From: Mycteria americana | Lineage: Eukaryota > Chordata > Aves > Ciconiiformes > Ciconiidae | Direction of reading: 5' to 3' | Assembly (NCBI RefSeq): GCF_035582795.1 | Contig: NC_134366.1 | Coordinates: 113,202,256 to 113,266,255 of the forward strand | DNA: 64,000 bases | Shown: in pieces, positions 23,001 through 36,600 of the stretch | Position numbering within the stretch: position 1 is the stretch's first letter | Layout of the letters: each line of letters starts with the position of its first letter | Notes under the pieces: model-generated | The model's input: only the letters and a program-made list of their open reading frames with translations | What the model was told of the DNA's origin: nothing | Databases searched by the model: none | Made by a program: the position numbers and the translations under genes

Positions 23001-26000
23001 ATACAGGAAAAGTTTTTGCAGCAAAGAATTTAAGTTCCACAGCTTTCTAAGCATCTTGTTTCAATAGTATTTTCTGTGTCATATTTGGGTCTTAAAAGGT
23101 TAAGAGAGAAGAAGAATGATGTTTGTGGATTTTGCAGCTCTTTGGTACCACAGCTGTTTTCAGGAATACAAAACTAACCCTTCTCTAATGGTTCTTCTGA
23201 AGTCAGCATAAGAGGAATTTGATTAACACACACTTTGTGACCTGAAGACACCAGTAGAACTGGGGGATTTTTTTTCCTGTGGCTTACATATGAAATGGTT
23301 TGGGTTTGGTTTTTTTTTTTTTTTTTCTTTTCTTTTCTAGGACAGGACCTTGGAAAGGTATTATTAAGCCTACTTCATCCTTTATTTAAATTACTCTCAG
23401 GATCATAGAATGCAATGAAGCTGTAGTCCAAAGCAATTAGGTATGAATGATTCATCAAGATAATTTAATGTAACCTGGCAAATTACACCAAAATTAGATT
23501 TTTCCTGATCTTAATTATGTTAGAAACAGAAGCAGTATACACAAGGATCTTATTTCATGACATGGTGCTTATTTATAACAATTCTTTAGAGGAAAAACCC
23601 AATGGTTTCCTAGTAACAGCAGTGACAGATGTACATGTAAGTAGATCGATCACAACTTCTAAGAGAAAACTTGCAGTGCTCAGCTAAATTAAAAGAGAAA
23701 AAAAAGAGAAAAAAAAAGAAAAAAAAAAGAAGAGAAGAGATCCAGTGATAAGCTTTAACAGCTCCCTTGCTGCTGCTTCTTGGGAGATGTTTCTCTTTGT
23801 TTCGGATTCAGAATTCAAATTCTTAACCAGAAGGCAGGTGCCAACCCTTTTTCTTTTCTAAATGAAAAAAAAGGTCACGCTTTCCTTTTCCAACACAAGA
23901 ATTCAAGGGAATCTCTCATCTGATATTCTTCGGTTAGAGCACTCATCTATGATGTACAAGTCCTGTGTTAAAATTCCCCTCTGCCTGTGGGTAAGGTTCG
24001 ACATTACACTTTCTGTAATGGAAAAATCAGCTGAAAATGTTCCCTTTCTCCTCTCTGCCCACACTGCTGTTCACGGTCCCTCAGTTGTGCCATTGCGACT
24101 GAAAGGCTGCTTTGTAGACTGAAGCACTTTGGTCATCTGGTTTGCAAGAGCCCTACAAATTGCCGTACTGGCACAGCCGAGGAGCAGGAACAAGCAGCCA
24201 AGGGTAAGAGATGGCAGGGTTTTTCTCAGACTGGCTTTGGTGCCAGATAGTTTGTTTGGGGAATGATGACCTGTGAGCAATATGCAACCAAATGCAGGTG
24301 AATGCTATCACCACTAGACTACTCACTTCTCTGATGCAGGATCACTTTTGAAACCCTGTGGCTAAGCTTTTCTAACACAAGATCTAATAGAAGTGTATAT
24401 TTTTGCAGTACAATGATTAAAAATTAATAGAAACAGAGACTCCTGTGTTTCAGCTTCTGTTGCAGGCCTTTTACGTACCTCATATTAGATAGTCATTAGG
24501 TAAAATAAAGAAGCAGACTTTTGCAGCTGCACAGCAAGCTTTCATCTGGGATTTCTTAACCTCTGAACAGATGACTTTATAAACAAAATTATGTTCTTCT
24601 AATGCAGTTTTACTTTTCTAGGTAATAATAATAAACGTTATTTTTGAAAATAAAATTTGGCATTTCCATTCCCAAGATTATGAGCACAAAATGGAAGTCA
24701 TTAAATTAAAGCCAATTGGATATCTTTATTAGTATTATGTTTTATATATTTGTACTTGGGAGTGCTCTGAGACTTCATGAGGACAAGAGCTCTGTGATTG
24801 CTATAGATGTTTCTATAAATGTTATGGAAAAACACAGTTCTTCAAAACAAATTTCTATGAATCAATCAGTGCAAGCTAAGACCAAATAAAGTGAATCACT
24901 TGTTGCATTGTAAAGCAATCTTTTCTTTTTAGAAATATTCATTGGAAAATTCTGTTGTTCACAATAAACAGAACAGTCTGGAAACCAGTGAAACAGAGAC
25001 GATGAGGTTTTCTCCACAAAGGATGGTGCAAGGAGGTGGAAAAAACCCAATTAGCTAACAGATGTTTCAGGAATTAAATGTTAGTAAGAAGGAGTTAGTT
25101 GTATATTGTTTCCTCACACAATTCTCACTGGACAATAAGTGTGGCCCTTCAGCCAGAAAAGTTCACAAAACTAGTACCGGCCTTTAATCTAGATTTATGT
25201 TCTCTAAGGACTCTCCCAACAGCAGTGAAAGCTCCTATTTATACCAGAGGAGGCCCACAGATTGTACTGAGGATATGGTTTTGATGGGGAAGAGTGTCTC
25301 GAGATGCTTCAACCTCTAATATTCTTTCTTTGCAGAATTTTTGTTGAGACACAGAACAAAATGGGAAAGGCACTGTAGCTATGCACTGAAAGCCCACTAG
25401 GGAAAATGAAACACTTACTGCAAGAAAATAAATTATTATGACTGCTTATTTCAGATGGAAGCTTTTATCCTCTAAGAGCTTTTGTTGCAAAGAAAGAGAC
25501 TCCACATTTTATTCTGGATAAAGGAAATGTTCCTCAAAAAAACCCTACCACAATCTCAAATCAGTTAAGTGGCTATTATTGCATCAAAAAGGATACTTTC
25601 ATTTAAGGCAGAAAATAAATGATTGCTGTTATCCTATTTATAAATTGATACTGGTTAAAATTCTGCCAACTCTCCGTATTGAATATACAGTGTACTCTAT
25701 TGAGCTGTTGATGACAAAGCAACTTCTCCTTTTCTGCTGTTAGATGATTGGAATAACTAAAGCAAAGTTTCATAGCAGGACAAACTGCTACAAAGCAAAA
25801 CATTTATTTTGCAGTAACGATGCAGTTGGATTGGAAGGGCATTAATTGGTACAGCAATTATTATGCTGTCACTCACAAAAAGATGCAATGGAAGGGAGCA
25901 GATGGAAACTGAAAAATAGCATAAACTACATTACAGCGTATTGATTTCCATATACTTATTGAAAGTGAAACTGGGGGCCCATTTCAGTTCCAAATAAAGA

Positions 26001-27865
26001 AATACAAATTTTCCCTTGAATTTAACTACAGTTGGAATTAAAACTCCAGGGAGCACAGCTGGGTTCCAACTTTTATATTTTCTAAAATAATTTTGGGTTT
26101 CATTTCATCAAATATTTATCTTTCTGAAGGGAAAATGAATATTAGGAAACATATTTTTTGAGATAGGTTTTTAAGAAAATAATTTAGTTTTTTTATTAGA
26201 AATAATTTTGAATAAAAATAATTTTTAAAAATTATTAAAAATATATAGGAAATATATAAGGAGAGTGAAGGTAAACACCCCCCCCCCTTAAAAATATTTC
26301 CTTTTTATTCTCAATTAAAAAGTGTTTTAATTTTCTTTAGAATTTGAAATGAAATTAATAATAGTTTGGGGTTTTTTTTGGCCAGCATCCAGAGTAGTAA
26401 GTATCTGAGTAGAATATACTTGTTACAGAACCCTATCACTTTCCGGAATTTGAAGACTATTATTTATCTTAAAAGTTTTTGGCATTGTCATCAAGTCCTC
26501 CTCTAGAAAAGAAGAAATGTTACATGTGCATGCAGAAAAGATTGCAGGAATGGCAGTTTAAAACCAGTAAATTTACAATATGTCAAATTTTTGAGTCTTA
26601 AGGAAAAAGTTTTCAACTTTTTGGCACAAGAATGCTGGAGTTTTATGAAGAGTACATTTACATGTCAATATTTTGAAATAAAGAAAATGCATGTCCTTAG
26701 GGCTTTGCAATAGTGATAACTGTTTCAATACCTATGAATAATGTGAATTGCTTGGAAACATTACGTACAGAAAAAATGAACATTATTTCATCTGTACCCC
26801 TACCTAAAACAGCAAGTATTTAAAAGCAGTATCTTGAATCACATAACTAAAACTAATGTATTGACTAAATGTCAGGTTGGTTTAATTGTGGTTGTGTTTT
26901 TCCAGCTGGTGTTTTTAAATACTTCTCCTATTGCATTTAAACTGTATATTACTTACTTAGGCTATCACAAGCTGATGTAGCTCCTGTCGTAGAAATATCA
27001 GAACATCAACCACGTCTTTCTCAAAGATGACTAGGTTTACCTTGCTCTCTACTTTTAATTGATTATCTTTTTCCATTGAGGATTTTTTCTAGTAATGCAT
27101 CTTTTTATTCATAGTACCAGCTTTCTATGCCTCTGTGGGTTTATAAAGGGAGGAGACATATATATAAACACCTGTTACCTAACATTTCCACCTAGAAGAT
27201 GGAAAAGAAAGTTACTTGGACACGTCTCACATTACCCAATAGTCTTTCCCCTTTCTGCCTGCATTCCTGCAGCCAAAATATGACATGTTTGGGAACAGTA
27301 ATCTATTTTATATATTACATCTCTTCGACGTGTGCTTTTCTATTTGTAATATATAATTGTATGCCTGCATGCCTGAACTACAGAGAAATTAAATAAAAGA
27401 AAGTACCTGACTGGAGTAACAATTTTTTTAGTTCTGTAGTCTGAGCCAACATGCAGATAAAGACAGTAAGCTTGTACTTAGCTTTCTTATGTTGTCTTCC
27501 ATGTACAGACTGCAGTGGTCCTTACAGAGATTAATTGATTTAAGCTTTACAGCTTTTTACACTTGTGCTAATGTTTCAATATGAAACCAGCCTCCTCTCT
27601 CCCTCTGTTCGGAGTCCAGCTCCTTAACTATGCCAACACAGTTGAAGGAGGCATAATCATGTTCTCACTTAACACGAAATTAGGCAAAGGTCCAACTTTG
27701 CTTCAAAACAAACAGAATTTTCCAGAAGAAAAAAGGGTTTCTAAGTTTGATTTCGCAGATTATACAGAAGTGAAATTTTCAGCAGTGATACTTTCAATTT
27801 TTAGTTTATTGATTTTAAAGTATTTACCAGGGAACCCTGATCTACACTAGCCCTGCATTGAGCAA
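20092..27865. other. DOK6 last intron, left part
   Basis: This is presumed intron on the - strand, with no exon found. Simple repeats include a T run near 20346-20359, a T run near 23310-23326, an A/G tract at about 23693-23740, a C run near 26278-26287 and a 20-bp AT palindrome at 26217-26236. A possible tRNA-derived SINE fossil near 23925 is listed separately. Confidence 0.45.
23922..23985 (+). repeat. Possible tRNA-derived SINE fossil
   Basis: The segment CGGTTAGAGCACTCATCTAT followed by GATGTACAAGTCCTGTG and TTAAAATTCCC looks like a decayed tRNA-type pol III promoter. GGTTAGAGCA resembles the A-box side, and TGTTAAAATTCC the B box (GGTTCGAATCC-like), at roughly tRNA spacing. It is followed by CTCTGCCTG, as in several amniote SINEs. 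It is not a functional tRNA: no acceptor stem is evident. The family is unassigned. Confidence 0.3.
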
Positions 27866-30600
27866 GCACAGAATCACAGAATCGTATAGGTTGGAAAAGA
27901 CCTTTAAGATCATCGAGTCCAACCGTAAACCTAACGCTACCAAGGCCACCACTAAACCATGTCCCTAAGCACCTCATCCAAATGTCTTTTAAATACCTCC
28001 AGGGATGGCGACTCAACCACTTCCCTGGGCAGTCTGTTCCAATGCTTGATAACCCTTTCTGGGAAGTAAAATTTCCTAATATCCAGTCTAAACCTCCCCT
28101 GGCACAACTTGAGGCCATTTCCTCTTGTCCTATCACTTGTTACATGGGAGAAGAGACCAACACCCACCTCGCTACAACCTCCTTTCAGGTAGTTGTAGAG
28201 AGCGATAAGGTCTCCCCTCAGCCTCCTTTTCTCCAGGCTAAACAACCCCAGTTCCCTCAGCCGCTCCTCAGAAGACTTGTGCTCTAGACCTTTCACCAGC
28301 TTCGTTGCCCTTCTCTGGACACGCTCCAGCTCCTCAATGTCTCTCTTGTAGTGAGGGGCCCAAAACTGAACACAGGATTCGAGGTGGGGCCTCACCAGTG
28401 CTGAGTACAGAGGCACGATCACTTCCCTACTCCTGCTGGCCACACTATTTCTGATACAAGCCAGGATGCCATTGGCTTTCTTGGCCGCCTGGGCACACTG
28501 CTGGCTCATATTCAGCCGACTGTTAACCAACACTCCCAGGTGCTTCTCTGCTGGGCAGCTTTCCAGCCACTCTTCCCCAAGCCTGTAGCATTGCCTGGGG
28601 TTGTTGTGACCCAAGTGCAGGACCTTGCACTTAGCCTTGTTGAACCCCATACAATTGACCTCGGCCCATCGATCCAGCCTGTCCAGGTCCCTCTGCAGAG
28701 CCTTCCTACCCTCAAGCAGATCAACACTCCCACACAACTTGGTGTCGTCTGCAAACTTACTGAGGGTGCACTCGATCCCTTCGTCCAGATCATTGATAAA
28801 GATGTTAAACAGAACTGGCCCCAACACCGAGCCCTGGGGAACACCGCTTGTGACCGGCCGCCAACTGGAGTAAACTCCATTCACCACCACTCTTTGGGCC
28901 CGGCCACCCAGCCAGTTCTTTACCCAGCAAAGAGTACACCCGTCCAAGCCATGAGCAGCGAGTTTCTCCAGGAGAATGCTGTGGGAAACCGTGTCAAAGG
29001 CTTTACTGAAGTCTAGATAGACAACATCCACAGCCTTTCTCTTGTCCACTAGGTGGGTCACCTTGTCGTAGAAGGAGAACAGGTTGGTCAAGCAGGACCT
29101 GCCTTTCCTGAACCCATGCTGGCTGGGCTTGATCCCTTGGTTATCCTCTACATGCCATGTGATGGCATTCAGGATGATCTGCTCCATCAGCTTCCCCAGC
29201 ACCGAGGTCAGGCTGACAGGCCTGTAGTTTCCCAGGTCCTCCTTCTGGCCCTTCTTGAAGATGGGCGTCACATTCGCTAATCTCCAGTCAACTGGGACCT
29301 CCCCAGTTATCCAGGACTGCTGGTAAATGATGGAAAGGGGCTTGGTGAGCACATCTGCCAGTTCCTTCAGTACTCTCGGGTGGATCTCATCAGGCCCCAT
29401 AGACTTGTGAGTGTCTAAGTGGTGCAGCAGGTCACCAACCATTTCCCCCTGGATTATGGGGGCTCCATTCTGGTCCCTGTCCCTATCTTCCAACTCAGGG
29501 GGCTGGGTACCCAGAGAACAATTGGCCCTGCTATTAAAGACTGAGGCAAAGAAGGCATTAAGTACCTCAGCCTTTTCCTCATCCTTCGCCACTGTGTTCC
29601 CTCCCCCGTCTACTAGGGGCTGGAAATTCTCCTTAGATCTCCTTTTGCTGCTAATGTATTTGAAGAAGTGTTTTTTGTTGTCTTTTACAGCAGCAGCCAT
29701 GTTGAGCTCTAGCTCAGCTTTGGCCCTTCTAGTTTTCTCCCTGCACAGCCTCGCTACACCTTTGTAGTCCTCCTGAGTTGCCTGCCCCTTCTTCCAGAGG
29801 TCATAGACTCTCCTCTTTTTCCTGAGTTCTAGCCAGAGCTCTCTAGTCAGCCAGGCCGGTCTTCTTCCCCGCTGGCTCATCTTTCGGCACCTGGGGACAG
29901 CCTGGTGTTGTGCCTTTAGGACTTCCTCCTTAAAGAATGTCCAGCCTTCCTGGACCCCTTTGCCCATAAGGGCTGCCTCCCAGGGGACTCTCTTGACCAG
30001 TCTCCTAAACAGGCCGAAGTCCGCCCTCCGGAAGTCTAAGGTGGCAGTTTTGCCGACCCCCCTCGCCGCTTCTCCACGTATCAAAAACTCTATCATTTCG
30101 TGATCACTCTGCCCAAGACAGTCTCCACCCATCACATGGCTCACAAGTCCTTCTCTGTTCATGAACAAGAGGTCCAGCGGGGCACCTTCCCTCGTTGGCT
30201 CGCTCACCAGCTGTGTCAGGAAGTTATCTGCCACACGCTCCAGGAACCTCCTGGACTGTTTCCTCTCTGCTGTATTGTATTTCCAGCAGACATCCGGCAG
30301 GTTGAAGTCCCCCACAAGAACAAGGGCTAGCGATCGTGAGGCTTCACCCAGCTGCTTATAGAATAGTTCATCTGTCTCCTCATCCTGGTTGGGTGGTCTA
30401 TAACAGACTCCCACCACAATATCTGCCTTGTTGGCCTTCCCCCTGATTCTTACCCATAAACACTCCACCCTATCGTCACCATCATCAAGCTCTAAACTAT
30501 CCAGACTCTCCCTAACATATAGGGCTACCCCACCACTTCTCCTGCCTCGCCTGTCCCTCCTGAAGAGTTTATAGCCATCCATCGCCACAGTTAGGATGAA
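27866..30600 (-). mobile_element. CR1 LINE with a long intact frame
   Basis: A CR1 element lies on the - strand. Its 3' end is at the left (on + CACAGAATCACAGAATCGTA, then TAGGTTGGAAAAGACC), the CR1 3' UTR and tail in reverse complement. It runs rightwards through a complete reverse transcriptase into the endonuclease and is 5'-truncated at about 30,590-30,600. The coding frame is open throughout, unlike the CR1 at 13862. It sits in the presumed last intron of DOK6, in the same transcriptional sense as DOK6. It is preceded on its 5' side by a CR1 tail in the opposite orientation. Confidence 0.95.
27952..30588 (-). CDS. CR1 ORF2 protein, N-terminally truncated
   Basis: An uninterrupted frame of 878 codons encodes a CR1 endonuclease-reverse transcriptase that nicks DNA and copies CR1 RNA at the target. 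From the counted first codon, endonuclease motifs are GDFN (residues 93-96) and SDH (161-163). The basic linker follows at about 230-320. RT blocks are [20 protein letters not shown] (about 440-459), YLDFSKAFD (524-532), PQGSVLGP (584-591) and the catalytic FADD (612-615), then the conserved C-terminal region to VLRDMV. All RT aspartates are present. The frame is open from 30600. The first codon counted is GTG (30588), the first ATG is at 30582, and neither is a native start, because the upstream endonuclease part with its catalytic Glu is missing. So the element is probably not autonomous. Confidence 0.93.
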   Translation of the reverse strand: MAMDGYKLFRRDRRGRRSGGVALYVRESLDSLELDDGDDRVECLWVRIRGKANKADIVVGVCYRPPNQDEETDELFYKQLGEASRSLALVLVGDFNLPDVCWKYNTAERKQSRRFLERVADNFLTQLVSEPTREGAPLDLLFMNREGLVSHVMGGDCLGQSDHEMIEFLIRGEAARGVGKTATLDFRRADFGLFRRLVKRVPWEAALMGKGVQEGWTFFKEEVLKAQHQAVPRCRKMSQRGRRPAWLTRELWLELRKKRRVYDLWKKGQATQEDYKGVARLCREKTRRAKAELELNMAAAVKDNKKHFFKYISSKRRSKENFQPLVDGGGNTVAKDEEKAEVLNAFFASVFNSRANCSLGTQPPELEDRDRDQNGAPIIQGEMVGDLLHHLDTHKSMGPDEIHPRVLKELADVLTKPLSIIYQQSWITGEVPVDWRLANVTPIFKKGQKEDLGNYRPVSLTSVLGKLMEQIILNAITWHVEDNQGIKPSQHGFRKGRSCLTNLFSFYDKVTHLVDKRKAVDVVYLDFSKAFDTVSHSILLEKLAAHGLDGCTLCWVKNWLGGRAQRVVVNGVYSSWRPVTSGVPQGSVLGPVLFNIFINDLDEGIECTLSKFADDTKLCGSVDLLEGRKALQRDLDRLDRWAEVNCMGFNKAKCKVLHLGHNNPRQCYRLGEEWLESCPAEKHLGVLVNSRLNMSQQCAQAAKKANGILACIRNSVASRSREVIVPLYSALVRPHLESCVQFWAPHYKRDIEELERVQRRATKLVKGLEHKSSEERLRELGLFSLEKRRLRGDLIALYNYLKGGCSEVGVGLFSHVTSDRTRGNGLKLCQGRFRLDIRKFYFPERVIKHWNRLPREVVESPSLEVFKRHLDEVLRDMV

Positions 30601-30604
30601 TCAA

Positions 30605-30646
30605 TTCCAGAGCCATCTTCCAACCCAAACTATTCTGTCATGTGAT
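30605..30646 (+). repeat. Short CR1 3' tail in opposite orientation
   Basis: On the + strand, just beyond the 5' end of the - strand CR1, lies CTTCCAACCCAAACTATTCT followed by GTCATGTGAT. This is the conserved end of the CR1 3' UTR, closely matching TTCCAACCCAAACCATTCTA at the end of the CR1 at 16308. It belongs to a + oriented CR1, not to the neighbouring element. Its 5' limit is uncertain. Confidence 0.65.
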
Positions 30647-33600
30647 GCAATACTTCATTTTCAGTCATTTTGCTTTGTGAAAGAAAACAAAGTACCTTGT
30701 TTTAAATCAGTTAAAGAAAACATTCAGCTGTTCTTCCTGACTGGCACACTATATTAGAAGAGTTGTAGTTTTTCTGAATCATTAAATAGGTGATACAATT
30801 TGTGTGTGTGTTAGAGAAGTGACAATGGTCAAGGATTTTGTTTTATAATGAAAGATACAGGCATCACAATCTTGAAGAAAAGCTTTTGAGAGGAAATGTG
30901 TGCAGTTTAATACTGAAATGTGTCAAAATGATCAACAAGTTACTTAAGACTCTAAATACAATCTTAAATGAGTGCCCTAATAAAGCTACCTGAAAAGGCT
31001 GAGTACTTTGTACAAGGTGGCTGGCATCCGTGGCCTAATTTGTCCTTTCAACCACAGAATCAGTCAACCAGAAAATAATATAAACCATTTCTACATAAAT
31101 TGTATAAGTGAGGTTTATTATGAGAATAATAACTGTTCCTGAATTTCGTGCCTGTCCAAATTAAAGCAATATTATTTCATTTACCACAGACATAAACAGA
31201 AACTAAGCATTTTTATAGAAAATGCAGATAGTTTCATTTTCCTATTCAAGCTCAAAACTTAATGCGCTTTTTAAATAGAAACTGCACGAAGCTGAGACAT
31301 TCCATGTTGGTAATGCTAAGGAAAGAAAAAGAAAATGGTAGAGCACAAATTCCTGCAAGTGACAATTTCTTTCACTTCAAGGAACATTTGAATTGGATAA
31401 GAATGCTGACAAATGATAAGATGATGGCAAAGTGCAAGAAATAAGAAAAGAATGCTCTGATCCTAAGTACATATGGCAATGGCTGAAGTGGGGGGAAGAG
31501 AAAACAGCTAAGGAAAACTCCAGTAAGAAAATTATTTTAGTCTTTACAGTACTTTGTGTCATGGGGACATAATAAACCAACAAAAGGAAACACTCAGAAA
31601 AATTACCCTGCTCCTGGAATAACTGAAAAGTGGAAAGAATATAAAGGTAGTAATAAAAGAAACAAATGTGAAAGATAAAATTGTGTGGATTCAGTTACTT
31701 TGTCTCAAGTAATGATTTTTGTACTGTACTTAAGCAGGTAAAGCTACACACTTTGCTGTTGTCTTTTGCTTTTGATTCCTGTGTAGAGCAGCAAGTCATT
31801 ATGAGAGTCAACTGATTGTTGATCTCTGTGCATAAATAGATTTCCAGTATAATTTTCTTTTAGATCCTTGAAAATTACATCTACCAGAGTAATTTATAAT
31901 CTTGCTTTACCAAATTGTTTAGCTCATCATTCATTTTTCCCTTCTTTAAAATGTTTTTGTTGCATTTTTATTATGGCCAAACTAAATTCCCAGTCAAAAT
32001 ATGGATCTTATCAGATACCTTGGTTAAAAAAAAAATCAACCCCTAAATCTGTTAGTGATTTAGCACAAAGTATCTTACTAAAAAATGCAATGCAAAAATG
32101 CAAATTTATACATTGCATATCACTTTGATGATATGGAATATCTCAGTGTTAAATATTTATTGCATTTCAAATCATGTTGGCATTTCCCCTTGGATACACT
32201 ATTCCACAAAACACTATACAGGCCTCATGCAATTTTACTGATACTACAGAATTGAAGTGAAATAGTGAATTTCTAATTTCTTATTACAGTATCTAAAATG
32301 AAATGAAGGAAAAAATTACTTACATTGACAAAAAGTGTATAAAGTGGAGATAGTATACTGCCTTTGAAAATGGGATGCTACTGGAGGCTGACTGATCAGT
32401 ACTGTTCAATCTTGTTGCTGTTATAATTCTGCTGATCTTTAGTGTGGCCAATATTTCCTGGCCCTGTAGTATTTTCATTATAAATGCTCCATTCACAAAG
32501 ATTTATAACTAGCCTATAAAAAAATTGCCATAAAATGAAACTCAGCACATGTGATCTGAAGCCAGAGAGCAAATTTGGTCTGACAGGATGGAGGGAATAT
32601 GTTTTTCCACCACGTTTTTATGTAAGTAAAATACAGCTTTGATTGGAAAAAAACTAAAAAGAAAAAATTGGCAGGCAGTATAGTTTACATTGCTTGATGT
32701 AGGAAAAGATGGGGACAAAAGATTTATACCACCCCAAATGGATACTTATTCTACAAATATTAATTTTAAAAGACAATTTTATTATGTGAGTATAATGTGA
32801 AAACTAAACACATATAAGTCTAAGACATTCAGGGTGAGTGTGGTGGTACAGCTGAGCCCTTCCTTTGGCACTCCTAGCCAGTTTTTTGCACAGCTGAAGA
32901 GCCAGGGAAATAGGGAGATCAACGGTAACAAAACGAACCCTTACCAAAAGCAAACAAACAAAAAAGTAAACCAACATCCAAAACATGTTTTACGCCTGTT
33001 TGGCTTTCACTCTGGAGTCAGATGTACTCCACTTCTGGGCTGTTCAAGGAAAAGGCAGGAATCCCTGGCTATTGAAAATGGTTATGAGGTGTAATTGGAC
33101 CATGCATTCTGGTATCAGCTGTGTCTTAGATCACCTTAGCAAATTGTTGCACTGCAGTCTCAGTCCCATTTGAGCTCTGTTAGTGCTCCTCACTGCACAA
33201 AAGCAGCAAAAGTCATCATCTGTTTTGATCATATACTTCTACCCCTGTTACAGAACTCAGAGTCATCCCATTACTGTACTTCCCTAAAGGTATTTAAAGA
33301 CAAAATGCTGTTCAAACTGTAGGCAATGATGTCCTCCAAAGACAGGAAAAATTCTTGGACTCTGGTAAAATGTCTGTCATTCAAGGAACATTGTATTTAT
33401 GGTGTAACATGGGGAATTAGTCTTGCTTATGTGTATTTTGCTGGGAAGGGAAGGAGGAGGGTGGTTTGTGGGAGGTAAAAATGTAGTTCCCAGTTTAATA
33501 AAATGAGTTATTTAAACCAAGTAAAGATTTTAGATGATTTTTTTTTCCTGCCACCAGTGAACAAACTTCAGAAAAGATAATAGATCTCACATTAATATAT

Positions 33601-36600
33601 GCAGGAATGAAACACAGCTTTTAGAACTTCTACCTTTCAAAAGCTGTTCTATTTTTACCTATGCATTGAAAGCATTTATTAAAACATTTGTTATTCAGAT
33701 TTAAGCTTTCTATGAAATAGCTTTCTATGAAATAGTCCTTGGAAATATTCTTTAGAGTGCCTTAACATTGTTTCAAGCTACAACCAGATAGTAATAATAG
33801 ATGCTATATAAAAGTGAAAATATTGCATTAGCTGATAATTAGCTCTCTGGCAATGATTAAGAAGCTTCCTCAAACACTTGAAGACAGGAAGACACACCTT
33901 TCCAGCAGTTGTAAAGAAGAAAGAACAATGTTTTTTTTACAAAAAAATAATTTGAAATTATAGGCTTGTCTTAAACTTAATTAATAAGACTTGACACTGC
34001 AGGCATTTTATCGAAAATGTAAGGTTGCTTGACTTTCTTCCAAAAAGGACTTCACCTTTCACTATACCTGCTTAGAACAACTTAAAAAGATAGACTGAGT
34101 TACTGAAAAATTGTAACTACAAATTTAGGAATGCTTTGATACTTTCCCACTAAAATAACAAAGACAATCTGCTGAATGATATGCAGTCATTAAACATGTT
34201 TGTAAATTAAAGATGTTTCTTAGACTAAATGCATCACCGGTGCTAACCCAATGAAAGCATGATAGCTAATTGTAAAGTTAGAAAAGTACCACAGAGATAT
34301 GCTTTCCTCTCATGGTGGAATTATAGAAAAAGTCTGTTTGAAAACTCTCCCTTTTCCTGCTATCATCTTTGCAACAAAAGCTCATCTTATCTACTTCCAG
34401 AAGTAGAAAACCAGCAGAGAGTTTTGAAAAGGAGCAGTAAACCAAATAAGCTTATACACACAAGAGAGAATCTTAGGTTTAAATAGTAGTATCATTATGT
34501 GTTTAATGTCTGTTTGTAAAATGAAGTTGTAAAGTTCTACCAGAAAAAGTAACTAATGTTCTCCTAGTACAGAATTTTGCAGGCTATATATATGCTATTG
34601 TAATTTTGGATTTTGAGTTTATTTTATACCTTAGAGAGGAAATTTAAGCTGAGATTGAAAAGACTGACTAGAAGAAACTAGTACTTTTTATATTTCTAAA
34701 AATTTTATTTAAGTTTTGGATATTTCTCAGTCATTATTCCATCTGCCTCAAGCAGACCTCTTGAATATTTTCTGAAGAATAACGATTTAATGTTTCCTTT
34801 ATTTTCATAAGATTTAGTTTAGATTTCTCATATTTCTCAGGGTAACCCAGCATGATTCACCAAAACAGAAGTATCTTAGTGGATCCCATCTAGAGCTAGC
34901 CCAACAGACTTGATACTAATTGCTGACATGGTAACAGTGACCATTTCCAGTCAGTGGCATTTAACTGAAGATCTTCCCATCTCCATGCTCTGTTCAGTGT
35001 CCAGAATTATTTTTTTCTATGAATAAAGATTATATCAATTTTTAATAGTTAATTTAGTTATGACTGTTAAACACTCCACTTATCTTTAGTTAGCCAAGTC
35101 TTCTCTTGAGATAAATCAATATGCATTGATCTGAATTGGAAACAAAATTCTACAATTTTCAGATGACAAACGTACACACTGAACACAAAAAATACAGAAA
35201 TGGATTTTATGATAGATAATTAAGGTATATTTTGAGTTTGAAAAATTCTGTAACTATTAGGAAACTAGAAACCTAATTTTGGGGACAGACACATCAGATC
35301 TCCTGCACTTTTCCATGCTTTCTTCTGAGGCATTTGGTAGTAGCCATTGCTAGTGGTTGAAGAGTTTAATAGATGGATGTAGATCTAATCCAGCAGGGAA
35401 GTTCCTAGATTCCTTCCCAAAGCTTGGCTCTCTCCAGCCACTGAATGTGCTGGAAACAAAGGAAAGGTTTCTGTCTTTATTGAGCTTAATAGCACTTTGA
35501 GTTCTTTTGTTCCTTGCAGAGATTACATCTATAAATTATGTGGAAATAAGGCAGTTCACAGAGGCTAAACAAATTATTTCCCTCTAGAATTTATTCTCTA
35601 AAATAAAGAAGTTCATTGATTTTAGATTATATAAGTTTAATTGGAATAAAGTAGATGCCTAAAACAATGAAGCACTCAGGAAAGTTAATCCATTTTTCAT
35701 GACTCTATAAATAATTTCTTCTAGCTGTAAAAGCCTTCAATTACCCACTAGGAAATAAAAAACAATGGCTGTAATTCACTGAGGGATGCAAGTGATGTTC
35801 TTTTGCTTTTTTTCCCCTGAAAGGGAATTCACTGTGATTCAGTGTGAACAAGCTGTGTCATTTGCATCAGACTTCTGTAAAGCTAGAGGAAATGCGCAGA
35901 GGTAAATCTTGCAAAGGTGTGTCAAACTGCTTGATCTGCTTGTGCCTGCAGACGGGAGGAGTCCCTTTTTCTTTACTCTCTTGGATGACGGAAGAAACAG
36001 CTTAAGCCAAAGAACTTATTTCCTTCCCCCACTCAAATAAGCAAAGAAATAAACAAATTGAACATCAAACCCAAAGATAATAATAAAACATGCTGCAATT
36101 ACCACCCACGTGTCTTATCGCTGGAAATTTGTTATTAAACCTGTAAATATCCTGTCCCATGTTTTGCCTTTTCTGTTCCTCAGCTCACTGAGGCTGTTAT
36201 TTTGCTGGTATTCCTTTTGTGGCCACTCAAATCACAGACGCTGTGAAAGCAGCACAGCAGCAGTCCCTTCAACAGCTTTCCTTAATCCCAGCTGCTGGGA
36301 ATACAGTCCTGACAAACCCCAGTGCATTCTGGCAAATCAATTGACCGATCTGCTGAAAGCAGGAAGGGGTAGAGAACTATCATCTCTTAAGTGACGTTCA
36401 TTCTGCCCTCTCTCACTGCCTATAAGTTAAGTGTTACTAAAGCAAGCTAGGAAATGAAAAAAAAAGTGCCCATAGCACAAGGCAATAACCAGCAACGATA
36501 TTCAGAACATGACATGTACAAAGTTAACTATACTTCATACAGGCATTTGGAGAAAAGTGTCTTACATTAAAGCAAGGCATTTTCCTGATGGCGATTTTGC

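Noticed and set aside
23922..23985. Functional tRNA gene
   Set aside because: The boxes are degenerate, there is no acceptor stem pairing and no clear anticodon loop.
26217..26236. Perfect 20-bp AT palindrome
   Set aside because: It lies in very AT-rich DNA, where such palindromes are expected.
28540..29016. 158-codon frame on the + strand
   Set aside because: It is the antisense shadow of the CR1 reverse transcriptase coding region.
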